From contig OY821777.1 of NCBI GenBank assembly GCA_963682175.1, forward strand, positions 14,466,001 to 14,530,000: 64,000 bases of DNA. The letters run 5' to 3'. Source of the DNA: Triglochin maritima. Taxonomy: Eukaryota > Streptophyta > Magnoliopsida > Alismatales > Juncaginaceae. A program made the translations under genes and the position numbers. The notes beneath the pieces were generated by a model, which did no database searches, was not told the origin of the DNA, and was given only the letters and a program-made list of their open reading frames with translations. Of the stretch, positions 11,406 through 24,345 are shown one piece after another (position 1 is the stretch's first letter; each line of letters opens with the position of its first letter).

Positions 11406-14400
11406 ATGGCGTTGCTCCGGAGGTTCTTCCAGAAGAAGCCGCCCGATCGGCTTCTCGAGATCTGCGACAGGGTTTTCGGTACCAATCTTTTCGTTTCGGT
11501 CAACTCTCATTTTTCTCAAAAAAAAAAAAAAAAAAAAAACTCTGTTTATGCTACCAATGGCACTAAGGTTCCGTGTAATTAGATTATATGCCGAAGAATT
11601 GGATAATTTAGTTATTCTGTCGGCTTAAATTAGGATTCCGCCACAGGAATTTCGTTTAGTTCAGGAATCAGTTAGGGTCTCTGTTTGGTTAGCCCAAAAT
11701 AACATGCTTTTGAGACATTTTAGGACATGTTTGGATAGTCCTGAATATATATCATGGTTTTTGAGGAATACTTTATTTTTCAGAAAAATAAAAATTTCAA
11801 ACCTAAAAGGGTGTTTCAATCACCACACCTCCCTAGTGATGCATTACAAATGTGTGTGTGTGTTTGTGTTTTTTATTTATGAAAATGCATTGTTCAAGAG
11901 AAGAGGTGGGACCCTTTTTTCTTCCCAATATGTTGTGTTTCTTTTACCTTCTTTGATTCTTATGAAATCTTTGATTTTACCAAAAAATTGTTTTATTCAA
12001 ACACATTAACACATGCAATAGCGTAATTTCAAAATACACCATTTGAATTGGATGTCAACTTGAAAAATGTATTTTTGGAATCAAAATTTCAAAGCTACCC
12101 AAGTGAGACCTTAGTGATTAGGTATTATAATTTGTGATATTTTGTTTCTGGCGAACAACTGTGAAAGGTAAGTTTGGTCCTGGTAAATTAAGCTTTAGTG
12201 CAGCTTATTTAGTTGAAGCAAGTAGATTTTATTGTTATGGAACTGGATCACAACATCCAATGAAGTAGTTAAATTACATTGAAGTGGTGCAATGCAACCA
12301 AATGCTGTACTTAGATTGCATTAATTGAACAATCATCGAATGTAGTCAAAGATGTAATTAGATTGCATTGCACCTTGACAACCCAAACTCATCTGGTTGG
12401 TTGGATGGATAATGTTAGCATAACCAAACATCACCAACAGAAACTTCTTTCTGGAAGTTTTTTCTATCTACCCTAACTAAACCACAGGATGATCTCATGT
12501 CTTGGTTATTCTAAGATCATTGTCTACCAACTAGAAACTGAAAAGGTTGTTGATGATCATAGGTCATTGTGCTTTCTTTGGCTTAAGTTTTCTTCATTTC
12601 ATCTGCCTCATTTCTTTAGTTGTGATTGAGCTGCAAACGGAAAGTTGTCTTGTTTCAAGTTGAAATTCTGGAACTGAAAGAGCTAGACGTAATATAATTT
12701 CTAACTGATATCTTATTGATTCACCTGATCAAATAGCTTCCATATATTGCTGATTAGGAACTACATCTGTGTTGGTCATTAACATGTAGTTTCAGTAATT
12801 GTTCTTTTCCACTCGGTCTAGATTTAGATGAAACTTGGAACACATGCTCATTTCCATTCTCAGGTTGATGTTTTAGTCAAATTAACTAAGTTCTTGTTGG
12901 GTTTGATTGGTTTTTCTAGAGTTGCTGGATTTTTGGAGTTTTGCTTCTCATGATTCTATGTACTTGTTGTGGTATTTCTTATTGCAGTGTTTGACAGTTG
13001 CTTCTCGAGCAACATCATGAAAGAAGTCGAATATAAGAGTTACATGAAGGGCATAGTGGATCAGCTGCAGGACTATTTCCCTGACACATCCTGCATGGTC
13101 ATTAACTTCAGAGACGGAGAAAGTCAAAGCAGCATTTCGCGTATCGTGACGCAATACGACATGACCTTGATGGAGTACCCCCAACAATATGGAGGTTGTC
13201 CTTTGATTCCATTCGAGGAGATATACCACTTCCTAAAATCAAGTGAGAGCTGGCTTTCGGTGACGGGGCAACAAAATATGATACTGATGCATTGTGATCG
13301 AGGTGGATGGCCTATTCTTGCATTTATGCTAGCAGGTCTTCTGCTGTATAGGAAACACTACTCAGGAGAGTTGAAGACTCTAGAGACGGTATACAAGCAA
13401 GCACCACGACAACTTATCCAATCCTTTTGTCCTCTCAACCCCCAACCTTCACATCTTAGATATCTTCGATACATATCAAGACTCCTTGCTGGTTATGTGT
13501 TGCCCTCTTCAGAAATTCCATTGACAGTGCAATGTCTTACACTAACCACCCACCCTGAGTTCAATGTCGGAAAGGATTGGAGACCCATAGTTCGAGTGCA
13601 CGGTCAGGATCCTTCCGCTTTGACAAACACAAACAGGACTCCCAAAACTCTATTCTTAACACCAAAAAGCAAAAAACACCTTATCAACCATAACAAGGTA
13701 GGGTCTTGTCTCATGATTTTCGTTGTCATGACTCATGAAGTGTCCAAACGCCAGTCTGAAGTTTTAACTGCAGGCCGAAGGTTCTCCAGTCAAAATGAAC
13801 ATTCAGTGTCGTGTACAAGGTGATGTGGTTCTTGAATACGCCCGCTTTGATGACGAGCAAAATGAGGAGGTGTTGATTTTTCGAGTGGTGTTCAACACCA
13901 CATTTGTTCAAGCCAACCGCTTAGTGTTGACTCGTGAGGAAGTTGATCTCACATGGATTGGAAAAGACCAGCTACCCAAAGATTTCAAAGCTGAGGTAAG
14001 TTGTAGTTTGTCGTGCATAACATGTCGAACGTCTGTATTATCTCTTGACTGCTTTGAATGTCTCAATCAGGTAATCTTTTTGAACTCAGATGGTGCTGGA
14101 GCTGAGTCGGATGAAGCGGAAGGGGCTTCTGGTGATGAATTTTTTGAGGCTGATGAAACTTTAAGCAATGCTGATTCAACAAAAGAGGAGTCATTTCTTC
14201 CTCGGGACAACTCTATGAAACAGAACCAAAATAGCAAACTCAAAAGTCCATTGGAGGCAGGCAGAGAAAAAAACACAGTCAAAGATAAGAGTTTATCTAC
14301 GAGTAAGATAAATTTGAGTCAAGTCACTCAAAAGAGAGCAGAGAGAAAATTTCAACATCAGGATTCTTCTGATCTTGGTAATCGTAAGAAAGAACTTCAG

Positions 14401-17400
14401 GGGATACCCCGTGTAGAAGCTAAATCTCAAACTTCCATTCATTTAAATGAAAGACAAGATATCCGTCCTGGAGCACAGAATAATCTAAAAAAGACAACAG
14501 AACGACCATGGAGTCCATCAAGAAGAGGTTCCAATGCTAGCTCTGGTCATCGGTCATCACATTCATTGCCAAAGAAACACAACACCTATGGTTCGCTAGC
14601 CGGTCACTCAAATTCACAAGAAACCAATCCCAACAAGAAACAAGATATCTCTCCCATTGGCAAAATTTCTGAAGCTCCATTTCTAGAGAGAAGTACAAGT
14701 GCAAAATTAGATACTGGAGTTGTGCGTAAGAATCAATTTCCTTCTCCATCAACAACACCTCAATCGGCACTGTCTCGGCAAAAGAAACTACCGCCATCCA
14801 TCTCACCTCAACCGCCACCACGATCACCAAATCCTCGTGTTCCATCAACCGTGCCGAAGAGTCCTGTGCGTTCTAATTCATCTACACCTCCTTCTGGACA
14901 GTCTGCTTCCAAGAATATCACATCAATGAGCCAAACATCGCCACCCTCATCACCACAACCATCATCAAAAGTGACAACGAAGATGACCCGATATCCACAA
15001 ATTGCACCTCCACCTCCACCTCCGTCGTCTTTACAGGCAAATTCAACACAGGTAGCAATTCCTACCTCCTCCAGCATTACTTCTAAAGTCGCTTCACAAG
15101 TAGAGGAAAAACATGCAAGTCCTACTCCACCATCATTGTCGTCATCATTAGAACTGACCAAAAAAAGCATGTACCCTCAAATACCACCACCACCTCCTCC
15201 ACCGCCTTCCGGTCAATTAGCGAACTCAAGATCATCAAATCACCAAGTTGGCAATCCACCTCCTCCACCACCCCCACCTCCACCAGGAGCACGTATAGGA
15301 GCTCCTCCTCCACCTCCACCTCCACCTCCACCTCCACCAGGAGGAGCTAAAGGAGCTCCACCTCCACCACCGCCACCACCAGGATCAGGTAAAGGTGGCC
15401 CACCTCCACCACCGCCACCACCACCGGGAGGAAATAAAAGAGCCCCTGCTCCACCACCTCCACCTGGATCACATAGGGGTGCTCCTTCTCCGCCTACGCC
15501 TCCACGATCACGGTCACGTGGGAGATCATCTCCTTCGTTGTTCGCTTCAAGAGCGCCTTCTCCTTCTTGCCGAAGAAGTGGCTCTTCACCAAATAAGAGA
15601 AACGGATATGCTAGGTCCGGAAGCCCAAATCAACCCGCATTAGCACCTCGTCGATCGTTACTAAAACCACTTTACTGGGTTAAAGTTCCAAGAGCTGTGC
15701 AGGGGACCTTGTGGGCTGACTTGCAGAAGTATGATGATCCTACAAGGTATTAACATCTTGCTCTGCTTTTGTTTGACTTCAGACATGCTATATCCATTTA
15801 GTTACTGAATTCTGTTTGTGTACATATTTTATGTCGATAGTGCTTCAGAATTTGATATGTCAGAACTGGAGAAACTTTTCTCCTCTGTGGTTCCAAAAGC
15901 AACCGATGGACCCAAAGAGCGTCGCAAAACTCTTGGAGCCAAACCAGAGAAAGTTCAATTGGTGAGTATCTTGGTCGTGTTCTTAAATTACTTAATTGGT
16001 ATTTTTAATGTTACATTTTTTAAAATTCTATCTACTTACCTATTCTGGTGAAGAGGGGAGCTAAATCAACATCATCTTCACATCTTTAACTTTCATAATT
16101 ACTTCTACCCTTGGGTGAAGCTAGTCTTTTTCCTTTGGCACTTTTTTCATCTTTTCATTTTTTTTTCTTTTTGCTGTGTAGATTGAACTAAGACGTGCCA
16201 ATAATTGTGAAATTATGCTTACAAAAGTCAAGATGCCATTCTCGGATTTGATGGTGAGCTAGCTTGTTTCTTTTCTATTATACCAGTAATTGTTGGGCTC
16301 CTACACACTACGTTTAGTGATGCTGATTCATGTTATTTGCAATTGATAGATTTTATAATCCATGTTCAATTTAATAAACAATATTTTGCATTTGCAATTT
16401 GAAGATTATTTGTACTTGGAAGGCTGGAAGTTCTTTTGAGATTCCCAACATCAAACATTTATATTTGTTAATGTGTTGGTTCTAAGTTACCTAAGTACCA
16501 AAGAACTTGAAATTTTTGAAAAGTAAGCTCAAGGGAAATGTTAACAAATTAAATTTATCGATTATTGTGCATGTGTTCGTAAAATATATATTGTGTTATA
16601 ATGTATTGCTTGATAAAATAATATTTTGAATTGCAACTTAACTGAGTTTCTATCATTTAGGCTGCAATACTTGCGTTGGATGATTCCATTTTAGATATTG
16701 ACCAAATTGAAAATCTCTTGAAGTTTTGTCCTACAAAAGAGGAGATGGATCTTCTTAAGGTAACTAGCTTTCTCAATTCTTTTAGTAGTACAACACATCG
16801 TTTCGTTTGTTCACTACGCATGATCTCTTTTGCTCTTCTTGTTTTTGGGTGTCAGAAATACTCAGGAGACAAGAGCAAACTAGGCAAATGCGAACAAGTA
16901 AAGTACACAACCAGTCTTTCCATCTTTATTGTGTCATTTGCTCAATTTGCCTCTAGCAGTAGTAGTAGAGAGAAACATCATTTAGAAACTCCATTGTTAA
17001 CATACGTTTTTTTTATTGCAAATTGGCTAACCAAAAAAAGATTACATGCACTGATTTTGGTTTTAAACGCATGATACTTTTAACAATGCACATCAAATCT
17101 ACCTTCTCTCGTTACCTAAGCGTCTTTTCTAAATTATGTTTTGCAGTTTTTTCTGGAATTAATGAAAGTCCCAAGAGTAGAGTCTAAGCTACAAGCATTT
17201 GCATTCAAAGTTGATTTTGGTTCGCAGGTAAAGTTCTCCATTGGATCTTTATTGGTGTTCTCCATTGTATATATTGGTCTTATGAAGTGATTATCAATGT
17301 TCGTTTTGCAATTCTCAGCATCCATTCTTGTTTACTTGCAGATTTTTGATCTTCGAAATAATTTAAACACTATGATTTCTGCATGTTCAGAGGTACTTCT

Positions 17401-20400
17401 AATGATTATGTGCTATTTAGCGTTTTGTTTTCTGGGATTCTCTAACAAAGTTAAAGCCTTTCAGATTCGAAATTCTGACAAACTGAAAGAGATCATGAAG
17501 AAAATTCTTTTTCTTGGGAACAAACTAAACCAGGGAACAGCAAGAGGTTGGAGCCCTATAACTTACTAATGTTTAATGAAAGTTACCAAAAACCAGTGTG
17601 ACGAAGTTGTGTTTCTCTATTTTATTATTAAATTGTAAATATCAAATTTGTTTTTATGTTTATGAACATAAGCCATTTGCTCTTCTGGAGATCATATAGA
17701 ATCGTACAGTGGATTTGTTAGAAACATCATAGGAAGCTCAACTGTATTTAGGTGTTTCTTAATTGTTTGTGTAGTATGATTCCCATGCAAACTACTGCCT
17801 TTTCTTCAAAAATCACTGCTCTTTAAACACCATATGTAATGATTTTCTCTTATGCAATACTTTTAAATAACGAGTCGCCTTTTTTATCATTTATAGAGTA
17901 AAAGAAGGGGTACAAGAGGTGAAAAAACAAATAAATATTGAGCTTAAACAAATAAATAATGAGTCGCTTAAATAACAACCCAATTCATCATATCATCAAT
18001 ATAATATTTCCCTTTTTTTGCCGATTTTGCTGTTTTAAATAATTAAATTTCAGTTATTTGGGTGCATTCTGAACCTGAAAGTTGTTCCACCTTACTAGAT
18101 CGTCGTAAATTAAAAAACAAAATTGTAGCTGATCACTTCAAAGACATTTTTGATATTGGGGAGTGTTGAGAGAAGTGAATAGAAATAGTTTGGGTATGTT
18201 CTTTTTATCATCAAACTCACCTGAAAGCTCATTTGCATTAGATGTTTAACATCATTCTTATTTCCAGTTGATATTATCCTTTCTTTTGATTCTTGCATCT
18301 CTAGTACTTCTGCAATTTATTCGTTGTGTATCATCTGCTGCAGGATCGGCTGTCGGTTTCCGCCTTGATAGCCTCTCAAAGCTTATAGATACTCGTGCTA
18401 TTAACAATACAATGACATTGATGCATTATCTTTGTAAGGTATGTACTGTAGTTGCAAGATGTCCTTTTCTACGAATACTTGGTTTTTCCTTTGACATTAA
18501 GATTATTGAAGTGTAGTATCCAAATCAAAACCTATTAGTGATGAGTAGAGGGACCTTACCATATATAACCCAAGAGAAAGTCCTTGAATTAAGTTTTTTA
18601 TAATAATTAACAAACAACCAAATATATACACACGTGCAGTAACGAAAAAAACCCAGATAGGGTTGACAGATAACTCTCTACTGATAAATAGAATTTGAAC
18701 GCCAAATATAGAGAAAACTAAAAAGAATTGCTAAACCAAATGACGCAAGTATGAATGGAGAATCACAAACCATTATCAAACCTAAATCATAATCATGTAA
18801 AACCATGATACATATTTTATGTGGAAACTTTTGTTGGATGTGAGAAAGGAGAAAACCACGGTGGAGACAATGAGATGACAAGAAGTAGGAGAAATACACA
18901 ACTTGGAATAGAGGTTAGGGATTGAATGGGTGCAACCGTACAAGCCTCCAAAAACAAGAGAATCTAATGTCTTTTTCAGAGCCCTAGGCTATGAGCGGTC
19001 TCCAACTTCTAGTTTTGTGGTTAGCCCTAAAGGGGTAGTTATGACTTTATTATCGAGACTAAAGACATAAGCTTATGGTTAAACCTTCCAAGATAAAGTG
19101 CAGAATCACGACGGGACATGTTCATCCCAGAGGAGCGAACGTCCGTTTAAACCACCAAAGCAGAAGGTTAAAATTTTCATGCGTTTGTCCTAGGCCCCTC
19201 GAAAAAAGGCTACCAGTGGATGTTCGGTTCAAACGTTTTCACCAGAGGACCAGACGTTCACTGAGGTTCCATATCTGCATTTCGAGGCTCTTCTTACCAC
19301 AAGAAGTCAATAACAAACTTCTAAGTATAATATTTAATGAGGATCGCCGGAAAGACAGCTATATCATGTATTTGGAATAAAAGGGTTGTCATTTTTTCTT
19401 GACCAGTGGAAGATCTTAGTTAACTTTATACCTAGATTTATTTATATCCTGAATATTTTATGATTCTTCCTTTAAGGTTGTAGCTTCAAGAGCACCACAA
19501 CTTCTGGATTTCCACGAGGACCTGCCTAACTTGAGTGGTGCAGCTAAGGTTAGTAAGTCCCTTTTCGCAAAAGTATCCTTTTAGGATGAGAATGAAGTGT
19601 TGAAGTTGTTTTATGTGTAGATCCAACTGGCTGCCCTTGCTGAAGGAATGCAAGCTATTGAAAAAGGACTAGAGAAAGTTAATAACGAGTTGAATGCGTC
19701 AGAAAATGATGGTCCAGTTTCTGAAGTTTTTCACAAGGTATAACTGAGGTTAGCAGAGTTTTGACAGCATTTAACCATGCCCTTGGCCCTTGGGTGTCTT
19801 TTGCACAATATTTCTTTTGAACGTGTACTTGCATTTTTTTGCTGTAGTTCTACTAGGAACATGTTAACATACGGCTTTTTATCATAAATTTACCTTCAAA
19901 TGTTATTCAACGACTTTTTGGATTCAAGAATGGAAAATAAACTGTCAAAATTTCTTCACAAGTTGCTTAGGAATGTCGGCAAAAAGATATTCATTCCGGA
20001 TATGTACGCATTAGCAATAAATTCAAAACGAACGTTGAATGGATTTATAAGGTTTTTGTTCATCACCCTGTCCAACAATAAGGAAACTCATTTTGTTCTG
20101 GTTTAATTAAAAACCCACCTATCTTTAGGAGTTAAGAAATTGACTTAAACTTGGACTCTTTAATTTACCAAGACTTCGTAATTGAGGATGGAATAACATT
20201 TGTAATTCGTGCAGAGGCATCTATTGAAAATAAAACTTAAGAACACATCTGATCTGCCCCTAAAATGTTCTTATTTCTACTTGTGATTGGTCAAGATGAA
20301 CATAGAAGTTCTTAATCCTACTTTCTTGACGATGTATAATTGCTTTCAGACATTAAAAGAATTCATGAGTGGTGCTGGAGCGGAGGTTCAATCTCTTACA

Positions 20401-22350
20401 TCACTTTATTCAGAAGCAGTAAGTAAAACTCATTCAATTCAACATGTTGATCCTTCCCAAGGTCACCAACTAATATTCAAGCATTTCTACTTATGCAGGG
20501 TCAAAATGCCGACGCACTTGTAAAATATTTTAGTGAAGATCCGGCACGTTGCCCATTTGAACAAGGTAAAGTCAAGTGGTAATTATGCATCTTAAATTTT
20601 GATTCAAAACAAAAGACAAGATCTTCTTATTGTTGGTATTGCCATACTATCGAAATGGGTCAAATACTCAATTCGATAATTCTAGTTGAACCGGCATATT
20701 TCAGTTTTCGGTCATGTACAAATGTTGTCACAGTTCTGTTTTTATGTTTTGCTAAGCATTAAAATGTAATATATCAATTTAAAAATCAATAAAGTTAATT
20801 TGGTGGAGTAGAAGAAAATGCCAAGCAAAAAATATAATGAGGCAACTCCTCATTCAAACGTTCCTGCTATTACATTGATATAGGCATATAGCAATCTTAA
20901 CAAAACTTCTGTTGGTATATCATTATTTTCCAAATCTGAAAGGGTTGATGTAGTATTCCTTAACCTTCTCAACAAACTAGGTAATAGATACCGAGCTACA
21001 CAGATATCCACCTTGGCTTGTTCCTGTTTTAAAATTTGTGCATTTTAACTCTTACATTTACCTCATTTTGGTGTCCATTTCGATACTATATGTTCTTACA
21101 TGATAAACAACAAAAACAATGATAGAATTCCTAGTAAGTCCCTGGGAGATCAATGTTACTTAATGGTGATTAACCTGTCTTATGTAACTCAAGTCATAGT
21201 AAGAACCACTTTCTTTGTTATAGACTTATTACATAAAAGTGAAATTTGTTACTAGGAACGACTCAAGTCATAGTAAAAATCACTTTCTTTGTTATAGTTA
21301 CATTAGTTACATATAAACAAGGTGTACCTCATTTTGGTGTCCATTTCAATACTATATGTTCTTACATGATAAACAACAAAAACATTGAGAAAATTCCTAG
21401 AAGTCCCAGAAGTTACTTAATGGTGATTAAGGTCTTATGTAATTCAAGTCATAGTAAGAACCACTCTCTTTGTTATAGTTCATAATGGTGAAATTTGTAA
21501 TTGCAACAGATCTAAATGTTGGCTTATATCATGTATTTTGCACAGAAAGACGCTCTTTATAGAGTTTAGATTTATAACATTAGCATTTCTGTTATATGAC
21601 TTTCCTGCAGTAGTATTTGTATTTTATCTTGGTAAGGGTGTAACCAAATTGGATACTGAGTTGAAATACATATTTCCCATCTGTATTTGTACTCGTATTG
21701 CTGATTCAATGTCATCCAAAAGGAGATGTATCGTGAGGGGTAAGGTTATTATACAAATGAATGATCATAGTAATCAGATAAGTCTATGGATACAATAAAG
21801 ACTGGATATGAAGAGTAAGCTAGTTGGTCTTGGGGTAAAGTAATTACATTTTTTCAAATTAATTCTCTAATTTGTGAATAAACAACATGTAGTCTTCATA
21901 GCGGCTGGATAACAAATATCAGCAGCAATGCTTTTCTGATATTAACGTAGCAAAATATATCTACTAGTTTCCATCAAGAATGACATTGCAATGTATGTAT
22001 CCGTGTCCATAGTAGTGTTTCAAATGTAATATTGATTCCTAGGATCATGAAAAGAATATAGGGTATGTCCGTATTCTCAAAAAAGCAAATGCAGCAGATA
22101 TACAGAGTGGAATTCCAAGTTAACTCACTTCATTACTATTGGATCTTTGAATCATGAACATCCATATAACAGGCTAACATTTGCTGCAGTTATCACCACT
22201 TTACTGCATTTCATCCGCACTTTCCGGAGAGCGCATGAAGAGAACTGTAAGAAGGCCGAGCTTGAGAGGAAGAAAGCAGAAAAGGCAGCCGAGGAGAAGG
22301 AAAAAGCAGCGAGCAAGGCCAAAAAAAATACACAATTTGAAGCTGGCTGA
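11406..22350 (+). CDS. Class II formin with PTEN-like N-terminus (actin nucleator)
   Basis: Plant class II formins nucleate and elongate actin filaments, and several act at the phragmoplast and cell cortex. My splice model has 17 exons: 11406-11478, 12988-13697, 13774-13995, 14071-15746, 15841-15961, 16182-16253, 16661-16759, 16856-16897, 17147-17227, 17342-17392, 17465-17546, 18344-18438, 19477-19548, 19621-19737, 20350-20418, 20499-20565, 22190-22350. All introns are GT-AG. The total is 3810 nt (1269 residues plus stop) with no frame break. The start MALLRRFFQKKPPDRLLE matches the conserved class II N-terminus. A PTEN phosphatase-like region spans about residues 9-195. Its P-loop is C127-D-R-G-G-W-P133, so the arginine of the C-x5-R signature is absent and catalysis is unlikely. 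A C2-like region follows (about 200-345), then an acidic and basic linker, an FH1 polyproline region (about 578-805) and an FH2 domain (about 862-1255). The tail is a Lys/Glu/Ala-rich coiled stretch. It is of the AtFH13/14/18/20 group; the exact orthologue is not assigned. Confidence 0.95.
13996..14070 (+). other. Exitron-like 75-nt intron 3 of the formin
   Basis: This intron has a canonical GTAAGT donor and CAG acceptor. It is exactly 75 nt and contains no stop in the coding frame, so retention would add 25 residues, five of them cysteine. It lies between the C2-like region and the linker. Family comparison favours removal, because the flanking residues join in the usual order. Confidence 0.5.
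21059..21505 (+). repeat. Duplicated segment in the last formin intron (period about 266 bp)
   Basis: A block beginning TACCTCATTTTGGTGTCC at 21059 recurs at 21325 with few changes. It includes a shared ACATGATAAACAACAAAAAC stretch and a CAAGTCATAGTAA stretch. A partial third copy of the latter lies at about 21260-21300. The repeat is inside intron 16 (20566-22189), which is non-coding. Confidence 0.75.
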
Positions 22351-23140
22351 GGTTTTAGGAGTGTTTGTGCTTGCTGATCATTAGTTACACAACAGAAATC
22401 CAAAATTGCTTCTTTAACCATAAAAAAGAATACAGCCACCGAACCTGCTTTGGTAAAACATCCATACAGAATTTTTTACACTTTTCTGTTAAAAAAACAA
22501 ATACATGGTAGATATGGGTAATGGTTAACAAAATTTCCTTGCAGGTCCTTTTCATAGCCATCGTACTTCGTAGTTGCAGATTCTATTCTAAATTGTGTAC
22601 AGAATTGACGCCTTCTAATCTCTTTGGAGGAACTGTTTTCCGTGAGTGACGCCGGTAGATCAGCGGTTTCTTGTAATTATAACTATGATGAGATGAAGGG
22701 AAAAAATGTTCACACTGCATTTAACAGAAGCAGCAGCAGTCCTTCAGGTAAAAATGGCAGCCAAATGACATTTTTGAGTAGGCAGTTTCTGCATTCGTTA
22801 CTACTAAGCTCAAAACTAAGGGCTCATTCTGTCATTCACGTTTGTGAAAAGTGATTAGGAGTGCCTAAAGAATTATACACACTTCAAATTTTATAGTTTT
22901 TGATCAGTCTATGTTCTCACAAGTAACAAGGATTCTCAGTGTGCTTCTCCATGTAAATTATTCCTAGGATATAATTGCTTGTAAAGCATTTAAAAAAATT
23001 ATTTTCCCGTAGGCTTTTTAAAAATAATGCAATGGCCTATAGTTTTTTAATGTGTGTTTGTACGGGTAACTGTACACAGTAACTAACTGAGAAGCTAAAC
23101 AAACACACGGTGAGTTAGATGATTTCAATTCTTATCAGGG
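22351..23140 (+). other. Formin 3' flank, likely containing its 3' UTR
   Basis: Sequence after the formin stop has no convincing gene. A 76-residue frame at 22624-22854 shows no domain. The first few hundred bases probably hold the formin 3' UTR; I did not identify a certain polyadenylation site. Confidence 0.4.
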
Positions 23141-23907
23141 AGATTTGCTTGCATGTGACAACTCACGAAATTTAAGATATTAAAAATATTGATTTTTTTC
23201 TGCTAACTTTTTGTTAGTTATATTAATATTTAATGAAAATTTTACGAAATCACTCGAGAATTTAGAAATTTCTTTTTATAACTTTTATGAAAAATCAACG
23301 CAAATAATTTATTAATTACATTTCACCTATTTATTTTCTCACTCTCTCATCTCTCTTTCCTCTCTTCTCTTTTTCTAATAAATATTTTTTATATATAATT
23401 TTTTTTGGGAAAAAATTCTAAAAACTTATTATTTTTATTTATCTTATTTTAAAATCATGATTTTTTAATATATTTAGTAAAAGAATTTGATAATAATAAA
23501 ATGAATTTTTAAGGAAATTAATAAAAAAACATTTTTTTCAAAAAAAATACAAAACATATTGAAAAATTATTTTATATTAAAATTATTTTATTCATTTAAA
23601 ATTCAATAATTATCATATTTGAATAGTTTAATAATCAAGAGAGAGGTGATAAAGAGTAGATAGTTGAAAAACATAAAACAAATTATTCAAGTATTTTTTG
23701 TAAAATTTATAACAAAGAAATGAAATTTATTTAAGAGTGACTCTACAAATTGTTCATAAAATATTAGTATGACTAACAGAATGACATGACCAAAAAGTAA
23801 TGGACTGATAGCAAATATAAGTGTTTATCTTTGATATTAGACTAAAAAAATCTTTCAAGTGGTATCTTCAATTTCGTAAGTTGAGTTGAGTGGCATGCAA
23901 GCAAATC
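23141..23907. mobile_element. MITE-like non-autonomous element, about 767 bp
   Basis: Imperfect terminal inverted repeats start GATTTGCTTGCATG on both ends (left at 23141; right reading inward from 23907). They extend about 40 bp through an ACGAAATT-type segment. The interior is very AT-rich and non-coding. A clear target-site duplication was not found, so the superfamily is not assigned. Confidence 0.6.
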
Positions 23908-24067
23908 ACTCTTTTGTTGTTACGAACTAGAGCATCACAGAGAAGGAATTAAGGGTGCAAAATGCAAATAGATTGGATATAAGCATTATCAGGAAGAATA
24001 AAAGGACTACAACTAAAAGAATATTCAACAACATCAACTAAAAGAATATTCAAAAACATCATCAATA

Positions 24068-24345
24068 TAAAAAAATTGGAATTTTGTTTGAAATAATCAA
24101 CAAAAAAATAAAATTGAAGAATATAAAACTAGAAAACTTATTTGGCAAAATATGAAGGAAAAAACTACCGTTTTCATAAATAATATTTGAAATGTCATTT
24201 TCCCCTTAATGAAAATGACATCACTTATGTCATTTTTAATGAACCTAAAAGGCATCCGAGATGTCGTTTTGCTAGAATAGAAAATGGGCCACCAACTACC
24301 TTCTTCCTCTACCTCCAAATCACTCCCCATTCCCCATTACTCTTT
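24068..24345 (+). repeat. Left terminal inverted repeat of the 3.7-kb element
   Basis: This pairs with 27495-27793 in reverse complement. The arms differ by many substitutions and small indels, so the insertion is not recent. Confidence 0.6.

Noticed and set aside
14537..15337. Several reading frames antisense to, or in other frames of, the formin
   Set aside because: They arise from the repetitive polyproline-coding sequence; the formin frame has domains and consistent splicing.
19075..19380. A 101-codon frame in formin intron 12
   Set aside because: No recognisable domain, and canonical splice sites remove the region. It may be old transposon sequence, but I could not identify it.
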